Assembly: GCA_022340665.1 (NCBI GenBank)
Contig: JAJDNM010000013.1
Coordinates: 1-57,817, forward strand
Length of the DNA: 57,817 nucleotides
Direction: 5' to 3'
Source of the DNA: Acidobacteriota bacterium
GTDB lineage: Bacteria; Acidobacteriota; Thermoanaerobaculia; Thermoanaerobaculales; Sulfomarinibacteraceae
This document shows, one piece after another, positions 1 to 10,617 of the stretch; positions within the stretch are counted from its first letter, which is position 1, and the number at the start of each line of letters is the position of its first letter. The notes under the pieces were generated by a model. The model did not search any database. It worked only from the letters and a program-made list of their open reading frames with translations, and was not told where the DNA came from. A program made the translations under genes and the position numbers.

Positions 1-85
1 CTGAGATGCCGCAGGCTCGAGAGCAGCGCTAGCCTCGCGGATATTCGTCGGATAGTCCAGGTCAGGATTCGCTAGAGTGATGACC

Positions 86-1888
86 ATGAAAATTACCACC
101 GTTTGCGCCTTGTGTCTGCTTACAGCAACTTCAGCGATTGCGGAAGACGATTTCTCCGATGACTGGCTCACAGTCGCCGAGAAGAGCGAGTTCCGTGCTA
201 CCTCGAGCTACGACCAGACGATGGACTATCTCCGTCGATTGGAATTAGCCGCACCCGAATGGATCCGGGTTACCGATTTCGGCCGAACCGGCCAGGGCAG
301 ACCGCTTCCGCTGGTGATCGTCTCGTCGGACGGCGCATTTACCCCTGAAACGGCCGCAGCTACCGGAAAGCCGATCCTGCTCATCCAGAGCTGCATTCAC
401 GCCGGTGAGGTGGACGGCAAGGACGCCACCCTGATGGTGCTCCGCGACATCGCCCTTGGGCGGAGGCCGGAGCTGGCCAAGGCTGCTGTCACCCTCTTTG
501 CTCCCATCTATAACGCCGACGGTCACGAACATGTCTCGCCCTACAATCGATCGAACCAGAACGGTCCGGTCGAGGGCATGGGCTACAGGGCGAACGCGAG
601 CGGCATCAATCTCAACCGCGATTTCCTGCGCCTGGTGAGCCCCGAGGCAAAAGCTCTGGCGAAGCTGGTCGCCACCTGGAATCCCCATCTCCACGTTGAC
701 AACCACGTCACCAACGGTTCTGACCACGCCTGGGTCCTGACCTGGCTGGTCGCCGAGGCACCACAGCTCGCGGCGCCCGTCGATGCCTGGGTCGACAGCC
801 ATCTGCCGAAGGTATGGGCCAAGATCGAAACCGACGGCTATCCGAATGGGCCGTACGTCAGCCATGTGTCCCGTTCAGACCCAAGTGCAGGGATGATCTG
901 GGATGTCGCGCAACCCCGGTATTCATCCGGCTACTTTCCCCTCCGCAACCGGGTATCGATCCTGATAGAGATGCACGCTCACAAGCCTTTCAAGGACAGG
1001 GTGCTGGCAAATCGGGCATTCATCGATGCTTTGATCGTGGAGGTAGGCGCATCTGGCGACGACCTGGTTCGGGCAGCCCAAACGGCGGACGCTGCGACGG
1101 TCGCAAAAGGCGCCGCCGACGCCAAGCCTTCCAAAGTGATCGTGACTTGGGGCGTTGCCGAGAACGGCGAGAAAATCAGGTGGCCGGCCTACGACTGGCA
1201 AGTCGTAGACTCGATGGTCACTGGCGGAACTCGCCTGCAGTACCACCCTGGGAAGCTTCACGAAGTCGAGATCGAGTGGCGCCACCTTCCGGTCGCAGAA
1301 GTGACCTTGCCGCGACCGCGCGGGTATATCGTGCTCGGCGGCTGGCCACAGATCGAGGAGGTAATACGGGGGCACGGTCTTCGAGCACAGCGAATCGCCA
1401 GCGATGTCGAGCTCGACGTAGAAACCGTGCGTCTCTCGAACCCAGAGTTCGCCACTTCCTCTTACCAGGGCGTCGTCATGGTCGAGGATTTCAGTGTTAG
1501 CCGGCAGACCGAGCGCCGTCGCATCGAAGCGGGCAGCTTATGGATCCCGGCCAATCAGCCCGCTTTCGAGGTCGCGGTGCAGCTCTTCGAGCCAGAGGCG
1601 CCGGACTCGCTGGTTCGCTGGGGAGCTATCTCGTCGCTCTTCGAGCGCAAAATCTATATCGGCAGCGATGTTCTCGAAGAGCTCGCACGCGACATGTTGG
1701 CCGACGGGCAGATTCGCCTCGAGTGGGAAAATGCTCTCGAAAATCCAGATTTTGCCGCCAACCCGCGCGCTCGTTACATGTGGTGGTATCAGCGCACGCC
1801 GTACTGGGATGAGACGGTGGGCCTGCTTCCGGTCCTGCGGGTGATGAATCCGGTGGATCTCGAGCTCGAAACGTGGCCGCAGCCCTGA
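86..1888 (+). CDS. Secreted M14-family zinc carboxypeptidase
   Basis: This is a predicted exported metallopeptidase that would cleave C-terminal residues from peptides or cell-wall peptides in the envelope. The chosen ATG opens a signal peptide (MKITTVCALCLLTATSAIA, then an acidic mature start) and lies 8 nt after an AGAG; GTG at 77 and ATG at 80 are alternatives. M14 landmarks are visible: the HAGE zinc motif (HxxE) near residue 110, an Asn-Arg pair in the GINLNRDF segment near residue 180, a third His ligand in DNHVT near residue 210, and a catalytic Glu in LIEMHAHKP near residue 300. The roughly 280 residues after the catalytic domain match nothing I recognise. The stop overlaps the next gene by 16 nt, so the two are probably cotranscribed. 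The family call is firm; the substrate is unknown. Confidence 0.9.
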   Translation: MKITTVCALCLLTATSAIAEDDFSDDWLTVAEKSEFRATSSYDQTMDYLRRLELAAPEWIRVTDFGRTGQGRPLPLVIVSSDGAFTPETAAATGKPILLIQSCIHAGEVDGKDATLMVLRDIALGRRPELAKAAVTLFAPIYNADGHEHVSPYNRSNQNGPVEGMGYRANASGINLNRDFLRLVSPEAKALAKLVATWNPHLHVDNHVTNGSDHAWVLTWLVAEAPQLAAPVDAWVDSHLPKVWAKIETDGYPNGPYVSHVSRSDPSAGMIWDVAQPRYSSGYFPLRNRVSILIEMHAHKPFKDRVLANRAFIDALIVEVGASGDDLVRAAQTADAATVAKGAADAKPSKVIVTWGVAENGEKIRWPAYDWQVVDSMVTGGTRLQYHPGKLHEVEIEWRHLPVAEVTLPRPRGYIVLGGWPQIEEVIRGHGLRAQRIASDVELDVETVRLSNPEFATSSYQGVVMVEDFSVSRQTERRRIEAGSLWIPANQPAFEVAVQLFEPEAPDSLVRWGAISSLFERKIYIGSDVLEELARDMLADGQIRLEWENALENPDFAANPRARYMWWYQRTPYWDETVGLLPVLRVMNPVDLELETWPQP

Positions 1889-2622
1889 CTGAAACACAAC
1901 CATTCGGCAACCAATGGGGACCGCTCGGGCGCGCTCTGCTCGATTTCCACAGGGGCGCCACGGATGCCCGAATCATCGTCCATACCGATCTCTGGCACGA
2001 CGAGATCACGCCGGTCGCCGAGTTCTACCGCCCGGACCGCCAACCACTGCCGGAGATCGAGCGCGCGGCCCTCGGCCTTTGCCATGGACGGACGCTGGAT
2101 CTCGGTGCCGGCGCAGGAAGGCACGCTCTCGAGCTGCAACGACGTGGCCTCGAGGTGACGGCGGTCGATGTGTCACCGGAAGCGGTCCACGTGATGCGCG
2201 AACGAGGAGTCGAGGACGCCCGACACGGAAACCTGGATGCCGTCGCCGGGGAAGAATTCGGCACGATTCTGCTGCTCATGCACGGGATCGGTCTGGTAGG
2301 GACCCTTGGCGGCCTCACCGAATTTTTCGATCGCGCCCGCCGCCACCTCGAAGATGGTGGCCAGGTCATCTTCGACACGGCAGATCTCGGCCTCGTCATG
2401 CCCGCTCGATTCGAGGAGGAAATCGACGTATGGCGTTCCGGCGGACCGTACCCGGGCGAGGTTGAGTACCGCCTGTCTTACGAGGGCTTCGAGGGTGAGC
2501 CCTACCGATGGTTATTTGTCGACCCCGTGACTCTTGTCGAGTGGGCCGCGGCGGCCGACTGCCACGCCGAAATCGTTGCCAGGGGGAACCGGGGAACCTT
2601 TTTGGCCCGCATCACGGCGTAA
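1873..2622 (+). CDS. Class I SAM-dependent methyltransferase
   Basis: Small-molecule-type methyltransferase with a Rossmann fold. Motif I is DLGAGAGRHA at about residues 73-82, followed by a typical acidic end of strand beta2 (VTAVDVSPEA), which together form the S-adenosylmethionine pocket. The start is a GTG inside the end of the upstream peptidase gene (16-nt overlap), which implies translational coupling. The substrate cannot be told from the sequence; the C-terminal half is poorly conserved among such enzymes. The protein is cytoplasmic, with no signal peptide or membrane segment. Confidence 0.85.
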   Translation: MAAALTETQPFGNQWGPLGRALLDFHRGATDARIIVHTDLWHDEITPVAEFYRPDRQPLPEIERAALGLCHGRTLDLGAGAGRHALELQRRGLEVTAVDVSPEAVHVMRERGVEDARHGNLDAVAGEEFGTILLLMHGIGLVGTLGGLTEFFDRARRHLEDGGQVIFDTADLGLVMPARFEEEIDVWRSGGPYPGEVEYRLSYEGFEGEPYRWLFVDPVTLVEWAAAADCHAEIVARGNRGTFLARITA

Positions 2623-2626
2623 TCAA

Positions 2627-2635
2627 TGGTATGCT
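2627..2635 (+). promoter_or_regulatory. Extended -10 promoter for the parvulin gene
   Basis: TGgTATGCT has the extended -10 form TGnTAtnnT and lies just downstream of the methyltransferase stop. Initiation near 2642 would give a leader of about 44 nt before the ATG at 2686. No good -35 box is present, as is usual for extended -10 promoters. Confidence 0.4.
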
Positions 2636-2685
2636 TCGCCCTCGCCGAGCGCGGAGCATCGCTGCTCAGCACAGAAAGGTCCCCA

Positions 2686-3693
2686 ATGAAAAACTATTTT
2701 CAGATTGCATCCACCCTTGTGATTGCCCTGATCGCCGCGCACCTGCCGGCGGTCGCGCAGGAAGCGGCGACGCCTGCCGGAAACGTCAACCCCGCGGTGC
2801 TCGAGGTCAACGGTGAAAAAGTCTACGCCGCCGAGATCAGCATGACCATGCAGAACATCGCTGCCCAGGTCGGCGGTAAGGAGAACGTCGAGGACGAGCA
2901 GGCTCTCGTCCAGGCAGCGACCCAACGTGTGGTCGAGCAAACGTTGCTCGCCCAGGAAGCACGCCGCACCAACGTGCAGCCCAACGAACTCCGGCTGGCG
3001 CAGATGACCCAGGCGGTCGAGCAACAGGCCGGGGGTCGTGAGTCACTCGAGTCGAACCTCGCTACCTTCGGCATGGATCACGACGGATTCGTGAGCTTTC
3101 TTCGCGATCTGGAGCTCACACGCTCGTTGATCGAAAAGCAGATCAGCCCGACGATCCAGGTGTCTGACGAGGAGACCCGTGCGTTCTATGACGAGAACCA
3201 GGAACTCTTCCAGGCCCCGGAACAGGTCCACGTACGCCACATTCTTTTCAATGCGCCTCTGACTGCTGACACCGACACCGCCGCCGCGACCCGGGCCAAG
3301 GCTGAAGACGCCCGCAAGCGCGCTGTCGCCGGCGAGGATTTTGCCGAGCTCGCGCGCGAGCTCTCGGAGGGACCAAGGGCGTCAGAGGGTGGCGATCTCG
3401 GATTCATAGCACAGGGCCAGATCGCGCCCCAGTTCGCGAACGCGGCATTCGCTCTGGAAATTGGTGGTATCTCTCCCGTGGTCCGCACCAACTTCGGCTT
3501 CCACGTCATCAAGGCGGAGGAGAAGCGCCCCGCGAGGACCCTGACGTACGACGAGGTTGCGGAACAGGTTCGGGGCCTGCTGATCCAGCAGAAGACCGGC
3601 CAGGCCGTCGGCGAGCTCGTCAAGACTCTCGGTGACAAGGCCGAGATCGTGAATCTGGTCGATCCCGAGGCGAACGCTCCGGCACAGCCGTAG
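2686..3693 (+). CDS. Periplasmic parvulin-type peptidyl-prolyl isomerase (PpiC/SurA-like)
   Basis: Exported folding helper that isomerises prolyl bonds in envelope proteins. The ATG at 2686 follows AAAGG and opens a signal peptide ending near AVAQE; an in-frame ATG at 2626 would bury this signal. A SurA-like N-terminal helical region (about residues 35-170) is followed by one parvulin domain (about 185-285) with the motifs VHVRHILF, SEGGDLGF and FGFHVIK. The second parvulin domain of classical SurA is missing, so the protein is closer to PrsA/PpiC-type chaperones. It is monocistronic and converges on the alpha/beta hydrolase gene. Confidence 0.9.
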   Translation: MKNYFQIASTLVIALIAAHLPAVAQEAATPAGNVNPAVLEVNGEKVYAAEISMTMQNIAAQVGGKENVEDEQALVQAATQRVVEQTLLAQEARRTNVQPNELRLAQMTQAVEQQAGGRESLESNLATFGMDHDGFVSFLRDLELTRSLIEKQISPTIQVSDEETRAFYDENQELFQAPEQVHVRHILFNAPLTADTDTAAATRAKAEDARKRAVAGEDFAELARELSEGPRASEGGDLGFIAQGQIAPQFANAAFALEIGGISPVVRTNFGFHVIKAEEKRPARTLTYDEVAEQVRGLLIQQKTGQAVGELVKTLGDKAEIVNLVDPEANAPAQP

Positions 3694-3706
3694 GACCGCG
3701 CAAATC

Positions 3707-3738
3707 GTTGCGATCATCCGATTGTTGCGATGATCAAC
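3707..3738. terminator. Imperfect hairpin between convergent genes
   Basis: GATCATC (3712-3718) can pair with GATGATC (3729-3735), extended by GTT/AAC across a 2-nt bulge. It sits exactly between the convergent parvulin and hydrolase stops, so a bidirectional terminator is plausible, but there is no clear T-tract on either strand. Confidence 0.3.
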
Positions 3739-4501
3739 TCGGGCTGATGGCCCTCGTAGCCCAGGTAGCCAACATCGTGCCGATATAGCGCCCATCCTCT
3801 GGGTTGCTGCAAAGATGGTCGGCATCACCGACCGAGAGAAAGCTTTTCGGATGCTGAGCGGCAGAGAAGATCTCGACCGCACTCTCGATGTCAACCGTCC
3901 GATCCGCCGGAGAGTGGCATATCAGCAAAGCCTTGCCCATTCTCGAGACGGCTTCTCTCATATTGACCGTCTCGAGGTCGTCAACCAGGTCTTTACCGAT
4001 TCGGATCGATCGTCCCCCAATCACGACCACCGCCTCGCCCGTACCTTCCAAATCCCCTGTTTGGGACCGGAGCCGGCCAGCGAGAATGTTCAAATTGGCG
4101 GGCGCTGCAAGTGTCGCCACCGCCACCACCGACGAGATTCGGTGCGCAGCGAGAATCGCGGCCGCACCGCCGAGCGAATGACCAACAAGAACTTTCGGAG
4201 CCTCCAGCTCCCCGCCCATGAATTCGGCCGCTGCGACCAGATCATCGACATTCGAAGAAAACGTGGTCTCCGCGAAGTCACCCTCGCTCTCGCCGAGGCC
4301 GGTGAAATCAAAGCGCAGAACACCGAACCCTTGGGCGGCGAGTGCCTTCGAGATTCGCACCACGCCCTTGTAGTCCTTGGAACACGTGAAACAGTGGGCG
4401 AAGAGAACATAGGCGACCGGTTCTCCCTCGGCCGGCATGTCGAGCAACGCCGCCAACTGATGGCCCGACGCATTATCAAAGGTGATCTTCCTGGTGTGCA
4501 T
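3734..4501 (-). CDS. Alpha/beta hydrolase (serine esterase-like)
   Basis: A 255-residue cytoplasmic hydrolase. It has an oxyanion-region HCFTCSKD near residue 36, the nucleophile elbow GHSLGG near residue 103, a candidate acid in SPADRTVD, and the catalytic His in GDADHLCSN near the C terminus. The ATG at 4501 is preceded by GGGAGG, which rules out a longer upstream start. Relatives often carry a fused OsmC peroxidase domain after the hydrolase; here the protein ends right after the hydrolase fold. The substrate is unknown. It is convergent with the parvulin gene and divergent from the symporter. Confidence 0.85.
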   Translation of the reverse strand: MHTRKITFDNASGHQLAALLDMPAEGEPVAYVLFAHCFTCSKDYKGVVRISKALAAQGFGVLRFDFTGLGESEGDFAETTFSSNVDDLVAAAEFMGGELEAPKVLVGHSLGGAAAILAAHRISSVVAVATLAAPANLNILAGRLRSQTGDLEGTGEAVVVIGGRSIRIGKDLVDDLETVNMREAVSRMGKALLICHSPADRTVDIESAVEIFSAAQHPKSFLSVGDADHLCSNPEDGRYIGTMLATWATRAISPS

Positions 4502-4815
4502 TGAACCTCCCGATTGCGCGTTCGCCGAATGATATCGCCCTCGAGCCCGTACCATCCAGGAACCGGGCCGGAAGTGCTCGTTGCCATCCTGCCGGTAAAG
4601 CGTATACCGTTGACGTCGCCACGACGAATTCGGGAGGACTGCATTCGCGGTGGATGAGAATCGTTTGACCGATCAATTTGCGAAAACGCGGTCCGGCGTT
4701 CCGCCGGACGAACGGGCGGTCGAATTCCTCTCCTCGACCCATGCCGGCGGCATGAAGGCGTCGACCCCGAACCACCGATCATCAGGCACGTGAAACTCGC
4801 TCAGAGGGAGACACC
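4502..4815. other. Divergent intergenic region, hydrolase / symporter
   Basis: No reading frame here looks coding. A TTGACC near 4666 and a TTGACG near 4609 occur on the plus strand but have no matching -10 at normal spacing. The only well-supported signals are the two ribosome binding sites at its ends (GGGAGG for the hydrolase, GGGAG for the symporter). Confidence 0.4.
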
Positions 4816-6855
4816 ATGGGCGTCGGCATCATCGATATTCTGGTCTTCGTCATCTTCGTGGTCGTGGTCATCGGAGTCGGCCTCTGGCAGAGCCGGGGCG
4901 AGGAGACCCGTGGTGAGCACGGCGCCCGGGATTACTTCCTCGCCGGGCGCGGTCTCACCTGGTGGCTGGTCGGCTTCTCCCTGATCGCCGCCAACATCTC
5001 GACCGAGCAGTTCGTCGGTATGAGCGGCAAGGCGGCCGACTGGCTGGGCATGGCAATCGCCAGCTACGAGTGGATGGCGGCCATCACCCTGGTGGTCGTG
5101 GCCTTCCTCTTCGTGCCGACCTTTCTGAGGAGCGGCATCTACACCATCCCCGAGTTCCTCGAGTACCGCTACAACCCTTTCGCCCGCATGGTGATGGCCA
5201 TCTCTACTCTGGTCATCCTCGTCGGCGTACCGACCGCATCGGTGATCTACTCCGGAGCCAAGGTGATCACCGTCAACTTCCAGGGTCAGGCGCTCTTCGG
5301 GCTTGATCTCGGGAGCATAACGGTCGGCTGTTGGATCATCGGTTGCCTGGCGGCGGTCTACGTGTTCGCCGGGGGTCTCAAGGCCTGTGCCTGGGCCGAT
5401 CTCATACAGGGCACGGCGCTGATCGTAGGCGGGTCGATCATCGCCTACCTCGCCGTGCGCCTGCTCGGACACGCGGATCCCACCGCGCTGGCTGCGACAG
5501 CGACGACTTCCGTGAACCCTGCCCAACTGACCGACGCCGGAGCGATCGAGCGCCTTCAGCTGCTCAATGCAGGAAACTGGGAGGTCGGGAAGCTCCACAT
5601 GGTACGGCCCCCGGAAGATCCCGAGGTTCCGTGGACGGCCCTGGTCGTCGGATTGTGGATCCCGAACTTCTTCTACTGGGGCCTCAACCAGTACATCACC
5701 CAGCGAACCCTCGGTTCGAAGTCGCTCGCCGAAGGTCAGCGGGGCGTCGTCTTCGCCGCCTTCCTCAAGCTACTGATTCCCTTCATCGTCGTCATTCCAG
5801 GCATCCTCGCCTACAACCTCTTCACCTCGGATCTGGAGACGGCGGCAGTGGTGAAGAACGCCAAGGCTATCGCCACATTCGCTCCGGATCTCTATGTACA
5901 GCTCTCCGACGAGGTCAAACCGGACGCCAAAGAAGCGCTCTTCGTCAACGACATCAAGGCCATCGACAGACGACTCGAGGATGCACGAACGAAGGCACCC
6001 GACGAAATCACGGTCTTCCGGTTCACCGAGACCTTTGCCGAAAGCCACCCGGCTGACGCAATGCGCATCATTTCCTACAACGCGGGCCAACTCGGCACCG
6101 GCGAACCGGCAACCGCACCTGATCCCGCCAGCATTGTCGAGGCCAACGGGGATCTCCTCGGCCGGATGAGCGGCGGCGAGGTGGGCGGTGCGGTCCACGA
6201 GCTGGTGTTGCGCGACTACGACGCCGCCTTTCCGGTCCTCATCAAGAACCTTCTGCCGTCCGGCATCGGCCTCAAGGGATTTGTACTGGCGGCAATCTTC
6301 GGCGCAGTGGTGAGCTCGCTGGCATCGATGCTTAACTCGTCATCGACGATTTTCGCAATGGATATCTATCGGAAGGTCAAGAAGGAAGCCTCTCAGTTTG
6401 AGCTCGTGTCGGTCGGTCGCATCTGCGTTGTCGCCTTTGTCTTCATCGCGATACTGATTGCACCGAGGTTGGACAACCCGAAATTCGGCGGGATTTTCAC
6501 CTTCATCCAGGAGTTCCAGGGCTTCATCAGCCCCGGCATCCTGTCGATCTTCCTCTTCGGGGTACTCGTGCACCGGGCGCCTCGCGCCTGCGGTACCGTC
6601 GGGCTGATCATCAATCCGATTCTCTACGGGGCGCTCAAGTACTTCGCCCCGGACATCGCATTCCTCAACCGCATGGCGATCTGCTTCTTCGTGATCCTCG
6701 CGGTGCTGGCGATCATGACTCTTGTCAAACCGTTGCCCGAACCGGTCACCTTGCCCGTCAACCCGACCATGGACATGAGGACCGATCCCCGAACCAAGGT
6801 CTTCGGCATCGCGGTGGTCCTGTTGACGCTGACCCTGTACGTCATCTTCTGGTAG
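4816..6855 (+). CDS. Sodium:solute symporter (SSS/SGLT family)
   Basis: Multi-pass inner-membrane cotransporter. The N terminus is a membrane helix followed by DYFLAGR; family motifs include NISTEQFVGMSG, the conserved LLPSG region and an ASMLNSSSTIFAMDIY signature. At 679 residues it is longer than usual. The surplus is a hydrophilic stretch of roughly 100 residues (about 345-460) between a helix ending at YNLFTSD and the helix beginning AFPVLIKNLLPSG. The gene lies 16 nt before a galactokinase-like gene, so a sugar substrate, phosphorylated on entry, is a reasonable inference. The RBS is AGAGGGAG. Confidence 0.9.
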   Translation: MGVGIIDILVFVIFVVVVIGVGLWQSRGEETRGEHGARDYFLAGRGLTWWLVGFSLIAANISTEQFVGMSGKAADWLGMAIASYEWMAAITLVVVAFLFVPTFLRSGIYTIPEFLEYRYNPFARMVMAISTLVILVGVPTASVIYSGAKVITVNFQGQALFGLDLGSITVGCWIIGCLAAVYVFAGGLKACAWADLIQGTALIVGGSIIAYLAVRLLGHADPTALAATATTSVNPAQLTDAGAIERLQLLNAGNWEVGKLHMVRPPEDPEVPWTALVVGLWIPNFFYWGLNQYITQRTLGSKSLAEGQRGVVFAAFLKLLIPFIVVIPGILAYNLFTSDLETAAVVKNAKAIATFAPDLYVQLSDEVKPDAKEALFVNDIKAIDRRLEDARTKAPDEITVFRFTETFAESHPADAMRIISYNAGQLGTGEPATAPDPASIVEANGDLLGRMSGGEVGGAVHELVLRDYDAAFPVLIKNLLPSGIGLKGFVLAAIFGAVVSSLASMLNSSSTIFAMDIYRKVKKEASQFELVSVGRICVVAFVFIAILIAPRLDNPKFGGIFTFIQEFQGFISPGILSIFLFGVLVHRAPRACGTVGLIINPILYGALKYFAPDIAFLNRMAICFFVILAVLAIMTLVKPLPEPVTLPVNPTMDMRTDPRTKVFGIAVVLLTLTLYVIFW

Positions 6856-6871
6856 GAAGTTGGAGAGTGGA

Positions 6872-8113
6872 ATGACACCCACAGACGTTGATAGGTTCGC
6901 AATCGCCGAACTTCGGCGTCTCGCCTCTGAATCGGGCCTGGACATCGAAGGAGGTCTGGTGCGCCGTTCGTCCTCCCGCTTCTGCTTCGGCGTCGAGCAC
7001 GGCGATTACAACGGCACAGAGCTCTTCGGCGTTGGCACCGACCGCTTCATCTGGCTGGCCTTCAAGCCCAATGACAGCGGGCGGGTGCGCCTGCTGAGCG
7101 GCAACTTCCCGGGAGACGGGATTATCTCGTTCACTCCAGGGGTGGTGCCTGAACCACGGGCCCCCGAGATAGCGGACACCTGGGGCCGCTTCCCCTTCGG
7201 TGTGGACCATGTTCTCAGGCGCGAGGCCATCGAGCTGTCGAACGGCGCCGATATCGTGCTGTACGGCAACATCCCCGGCGGCGGAATGTCGCGCTCCGCG
7301 TCGGTCACCCTGAACCTCATTTTGACGCTGCTCGACATCAACCACGTCAAGATCGACGATCCCCTTCGCATCGTTGACCTCGCGCAGGCCGTCGAAACCG
7401 ATTACATCGGTTCACCGTGCGGTCAGCTCGACCAGGTCATGATCCTCTTCGCCAAGGAGGGCATGGGAACTCATTACATCCCCCGAGATCGATCAATCAG
7501 CTACCTGCCCTTGGGCGAAGACACAGAAGATTTTCGAATCGTCGGGCTCGACACGGGCACTGTGCGGCCGGGCCTGGAGAAATCGACCTACTCGGTCCGC
7601 CGTGCGGAATGCGACGAGTTCGCCGAAATGCTCGGTCCTGAGTTCGCGATTACCCTCCTCGCTGACGTGAAGTCCCCCGATCTCTACCAGCGAATCCTCG
7701 ACATGTACGGAAATACCCACCCAGACCACTGCGATCGATTGACCTACATCTTCGAGGCTCAGCAACGATTCGAGACCATGCTCGACGCCTGGAAGGCCGG
7801 AGACATCGAGTCGGTCGGACGGGTCTTTCGCGAGGACGGTATCGGATTGAGAGATCTCTACAGGATTTCCGGTCCGGAGTTGGAAACCATGTGCGATATC
7901 GCGCGCACCGTCCCCGGCGTGCTCGGTGAACGCATGCTCGGCGGCGGAGACAAAGGCGCCGCCGGCGCCCTCGTCCGCACAGACTGCGTGGGGACCCTCG
8001 AAGAAGCCGTATGCACAGGCTATCGGCGAAGCCACCCCGAATACGCCGATGCCTTCGCGGTTCATTCCTGCAGGATTGTCGATGGGATCACGGTGCTCGA
8101 AGAGAGGATTTGA
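6872..8113 (+). CDS. Galactokinase-like GHMP sugar kinase
   Basis: ATP-dependent sugar 1-kinase of the GHMP superfamily, 413 residues. It has the N-terminal sugar-binding signature variant VEHGDYNG, the ATP-binding motif as PGGGMSRSAS instead of the usual PxGxGLSSSA, the catalytic-base motif CGQLDQ with its Asp kept, and the C-terminal motif MLGGGDKGAAGAL. ATG 6872 is chosen over TTG 6860 because GGAG lies 6 nt upstream. With the symporter directly upstream it forms a likely uptake-and-activation pair. The altered ATP loop and N-terminal motif mean the sugar may be galactose, galacturonate or another hexose; the galK symbol is not justified. Confidence 0.85.
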   Translation: MTPTDVDRFAIAELRRLASESGLDIEGGLVRRSSSRFCFGVEHGDYNGTELFGVGTDRFIWLAFKPNDSGRVRLLSGNFPGDGIISFTPGVVPEPRAPEIADTWGRFPFGVDHVLRREAIELSNGADIVLYGNIPGGGMSRSASVTLNLILTLLDINHVKIDDPLRIVDLAQAVETDYIGSPCGQLDQVMILFAKEGMGTHYIPRDRSISYLPLGEDTEDFRIVGLDTGTVRPGLEKSTYSVRRAECDEFAEMLGPEFAITLLADVKSPDLYQRILDMYGNTHPDHCDRLTYIFEAQQRFETMLDAWKAGDIESVGRVFREDGIGLRDLYRISGPELETMCDIARTVPGVLGERMLGGGDKGAAGALVRTDCVGTLEEAVCTGYRRSHPEYADAFAVHSCRIVDGITVLEERI

Positions 8114-8137
8114 TCGAGTCCGTCCCGTCCTTCCGCC

Positions 8138-8146
8138 TGCTATGAT
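8138..8146 (+). promoter_or_regulatory. Extended -10 promoter for glutamate dehydrogenase
   Basis: TGcTATGAT matches an extended -10 (TGn plus 5 of 6 consensus bases) 34 nt upstream of the dehydrogenase ATG. There is no recognisable -35 at 16-18 nt. The same TGnTAnnnT form recurs upstream of other genes in the window. Confidence 0.45.
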
Positions 8147-8179
8147 TCTTCCTTCGAGCGCAGATTACGGAGGACTGAA

Positions 8180-9595
<1,416 letters not shown>

Positions 9596-9634
9596 CCCGC
9601 CCAAGTTTCGAGTCGTTCGCGATGCGGGAAAGTA

Positions 9635-9671
9635 GAGGGGAAAAGGGGAAAACACCCCCTTTTCTCCTTTT
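9635..9671. terminator. Bidirectional terminator after gdhA
   Basis: GAGGGGAAAAGGGG pairs with the downstream CCCCTTTTCTCC (one mismatch) across a short A-rich loop. The hairpin is followed by TTTT on the plus strand and has A-rich flanks for the minus strand. It lies between the convergent gdhA and lipoprotein genes. Confidence 0.7.
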
Positions 9672-9694
9672 CAGAGTAATCAAAAGGGCGAGTT

Positions 9695-10303
9695 CTATTC
9701 CCCGAGCTCGAACGGGATCCGGATCTCGCTCTCCTTCTGGTCGATTCCGAGGACCCATCTCCCCGCCTGGATTCCACCTTTGACGTTGAAGAACAAGCGC
9801 CCGAAGCAACCGCGTCGGTCAGACACGGTCACCTCGTCGAACGAGACACCACCGCCCGGCTCGACAAAGAACTGAACGAAACACTCTTCGCGGCTCGGCG
9901 GAAAGTAGTCGAGCGGGTCCCGGTTGACGTTTGCCTTGGAAATGACCGGCCGCAGCGAGCCGTACACCTCGTTGAACTCACTCTGGGTCGCCAGCCGCAC
10001 CCGGGTTCCATCCGGGGCACGGAGGAACACATCGTCACGGGTCACCTTTGCGCTCTGACCGTTCGGCGAACTCAGACCGACCTCGAGAATCATCCACTCA
10101 TCACCGATCTGGGAGTTGGCGAACCTGTAGCCGAGCACAGTCCAGAGCTCCGGTCCGTATTGCTTGAGCACGTAGCGGCCCATCCGCTCGACACCCGGGG
10201 TATCCGTGGGGACGGTGGAGGAGCAGCTGGTGAGAATCATGGCCAGGCTGGCAATCGCCAGAGCCGCAACTAAGGACTTGGATCTGATTGATATCGATTT
10301 CAT
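9695..10303 (-). CDS. Predicted lipoprotein, function unknown
   Basis: A 202-residue protein with a charged start, a hydrophobic stretch and the lipobox LTSC at about residue 25, so it is probably lipid-anchored in the envelope. The ATG at 10303 has AAGGGGA upstream; another ATG at 10318 lacks this. The mature part is mostly beta-type, with phrases such as MILEVGLSSPNGQ and DDVFLRAPDGTRV that suggest a DUF4352-like immunoglobulin-type fold; that fold call is a guess. It is monocistronic and divergent from the aminotransferase gene. Confidence 0.75.
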   Translation of the reverse strand: MKSISIRSKSLVAALAIASLAMILTSCSSTVPTDTPGVERMGRYVLKQYGPELWTVLGYRFANSQIGDEWMILEVGLSSPNGQSAKVTRDDVFLRAPDGTRVRLATQSEFNEVYGSLRPVISKANVNRDPLDYFPPSREECFVQFFVEPGGGVSFDEVTVSDRRGCFGRLFFNVKGGIQAGRWVLGIDQKESEIRIPFELGE

Positions 10304-10617
10304 GGTTTCCCCTTTCATTTCCGACTCTGTGTAATGCAAGGTCGATGCCAAATCGTTACACAATCTCGTCCGGACCACCAACCCTTTTTGTCTCCTGTCG
10401 ATGACACTCTATCCAAATCCGGTGGCACTTATTCTTGCTCAGCAGACGAGATTGGTCCAACTTTCGTGTGCTCTGGCCATTTGAACGTAGGACCGGCCGG
10501 TAGCGCAAAGACCTCCGGAACGGGTATCCTGTCCCCCGGGTGTCGGCGCCCGGCGATCGCAGCAGTCGCCGCGACGAACTCACAAATCATCGATGTGTCC
10601 CCAGAATGGAGGATTGA
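10304..10617. other. Divergent intergenic region, lipoprotein / aminotransferase
   Basis: It must hold promoters for both flanking genes, but I see no convincing -35/-10 pair on either strand and no hairpin with a T-tract. Open frames on both strands here are antisense or too short, and show no recognisable protein. Confidence 0.35.
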
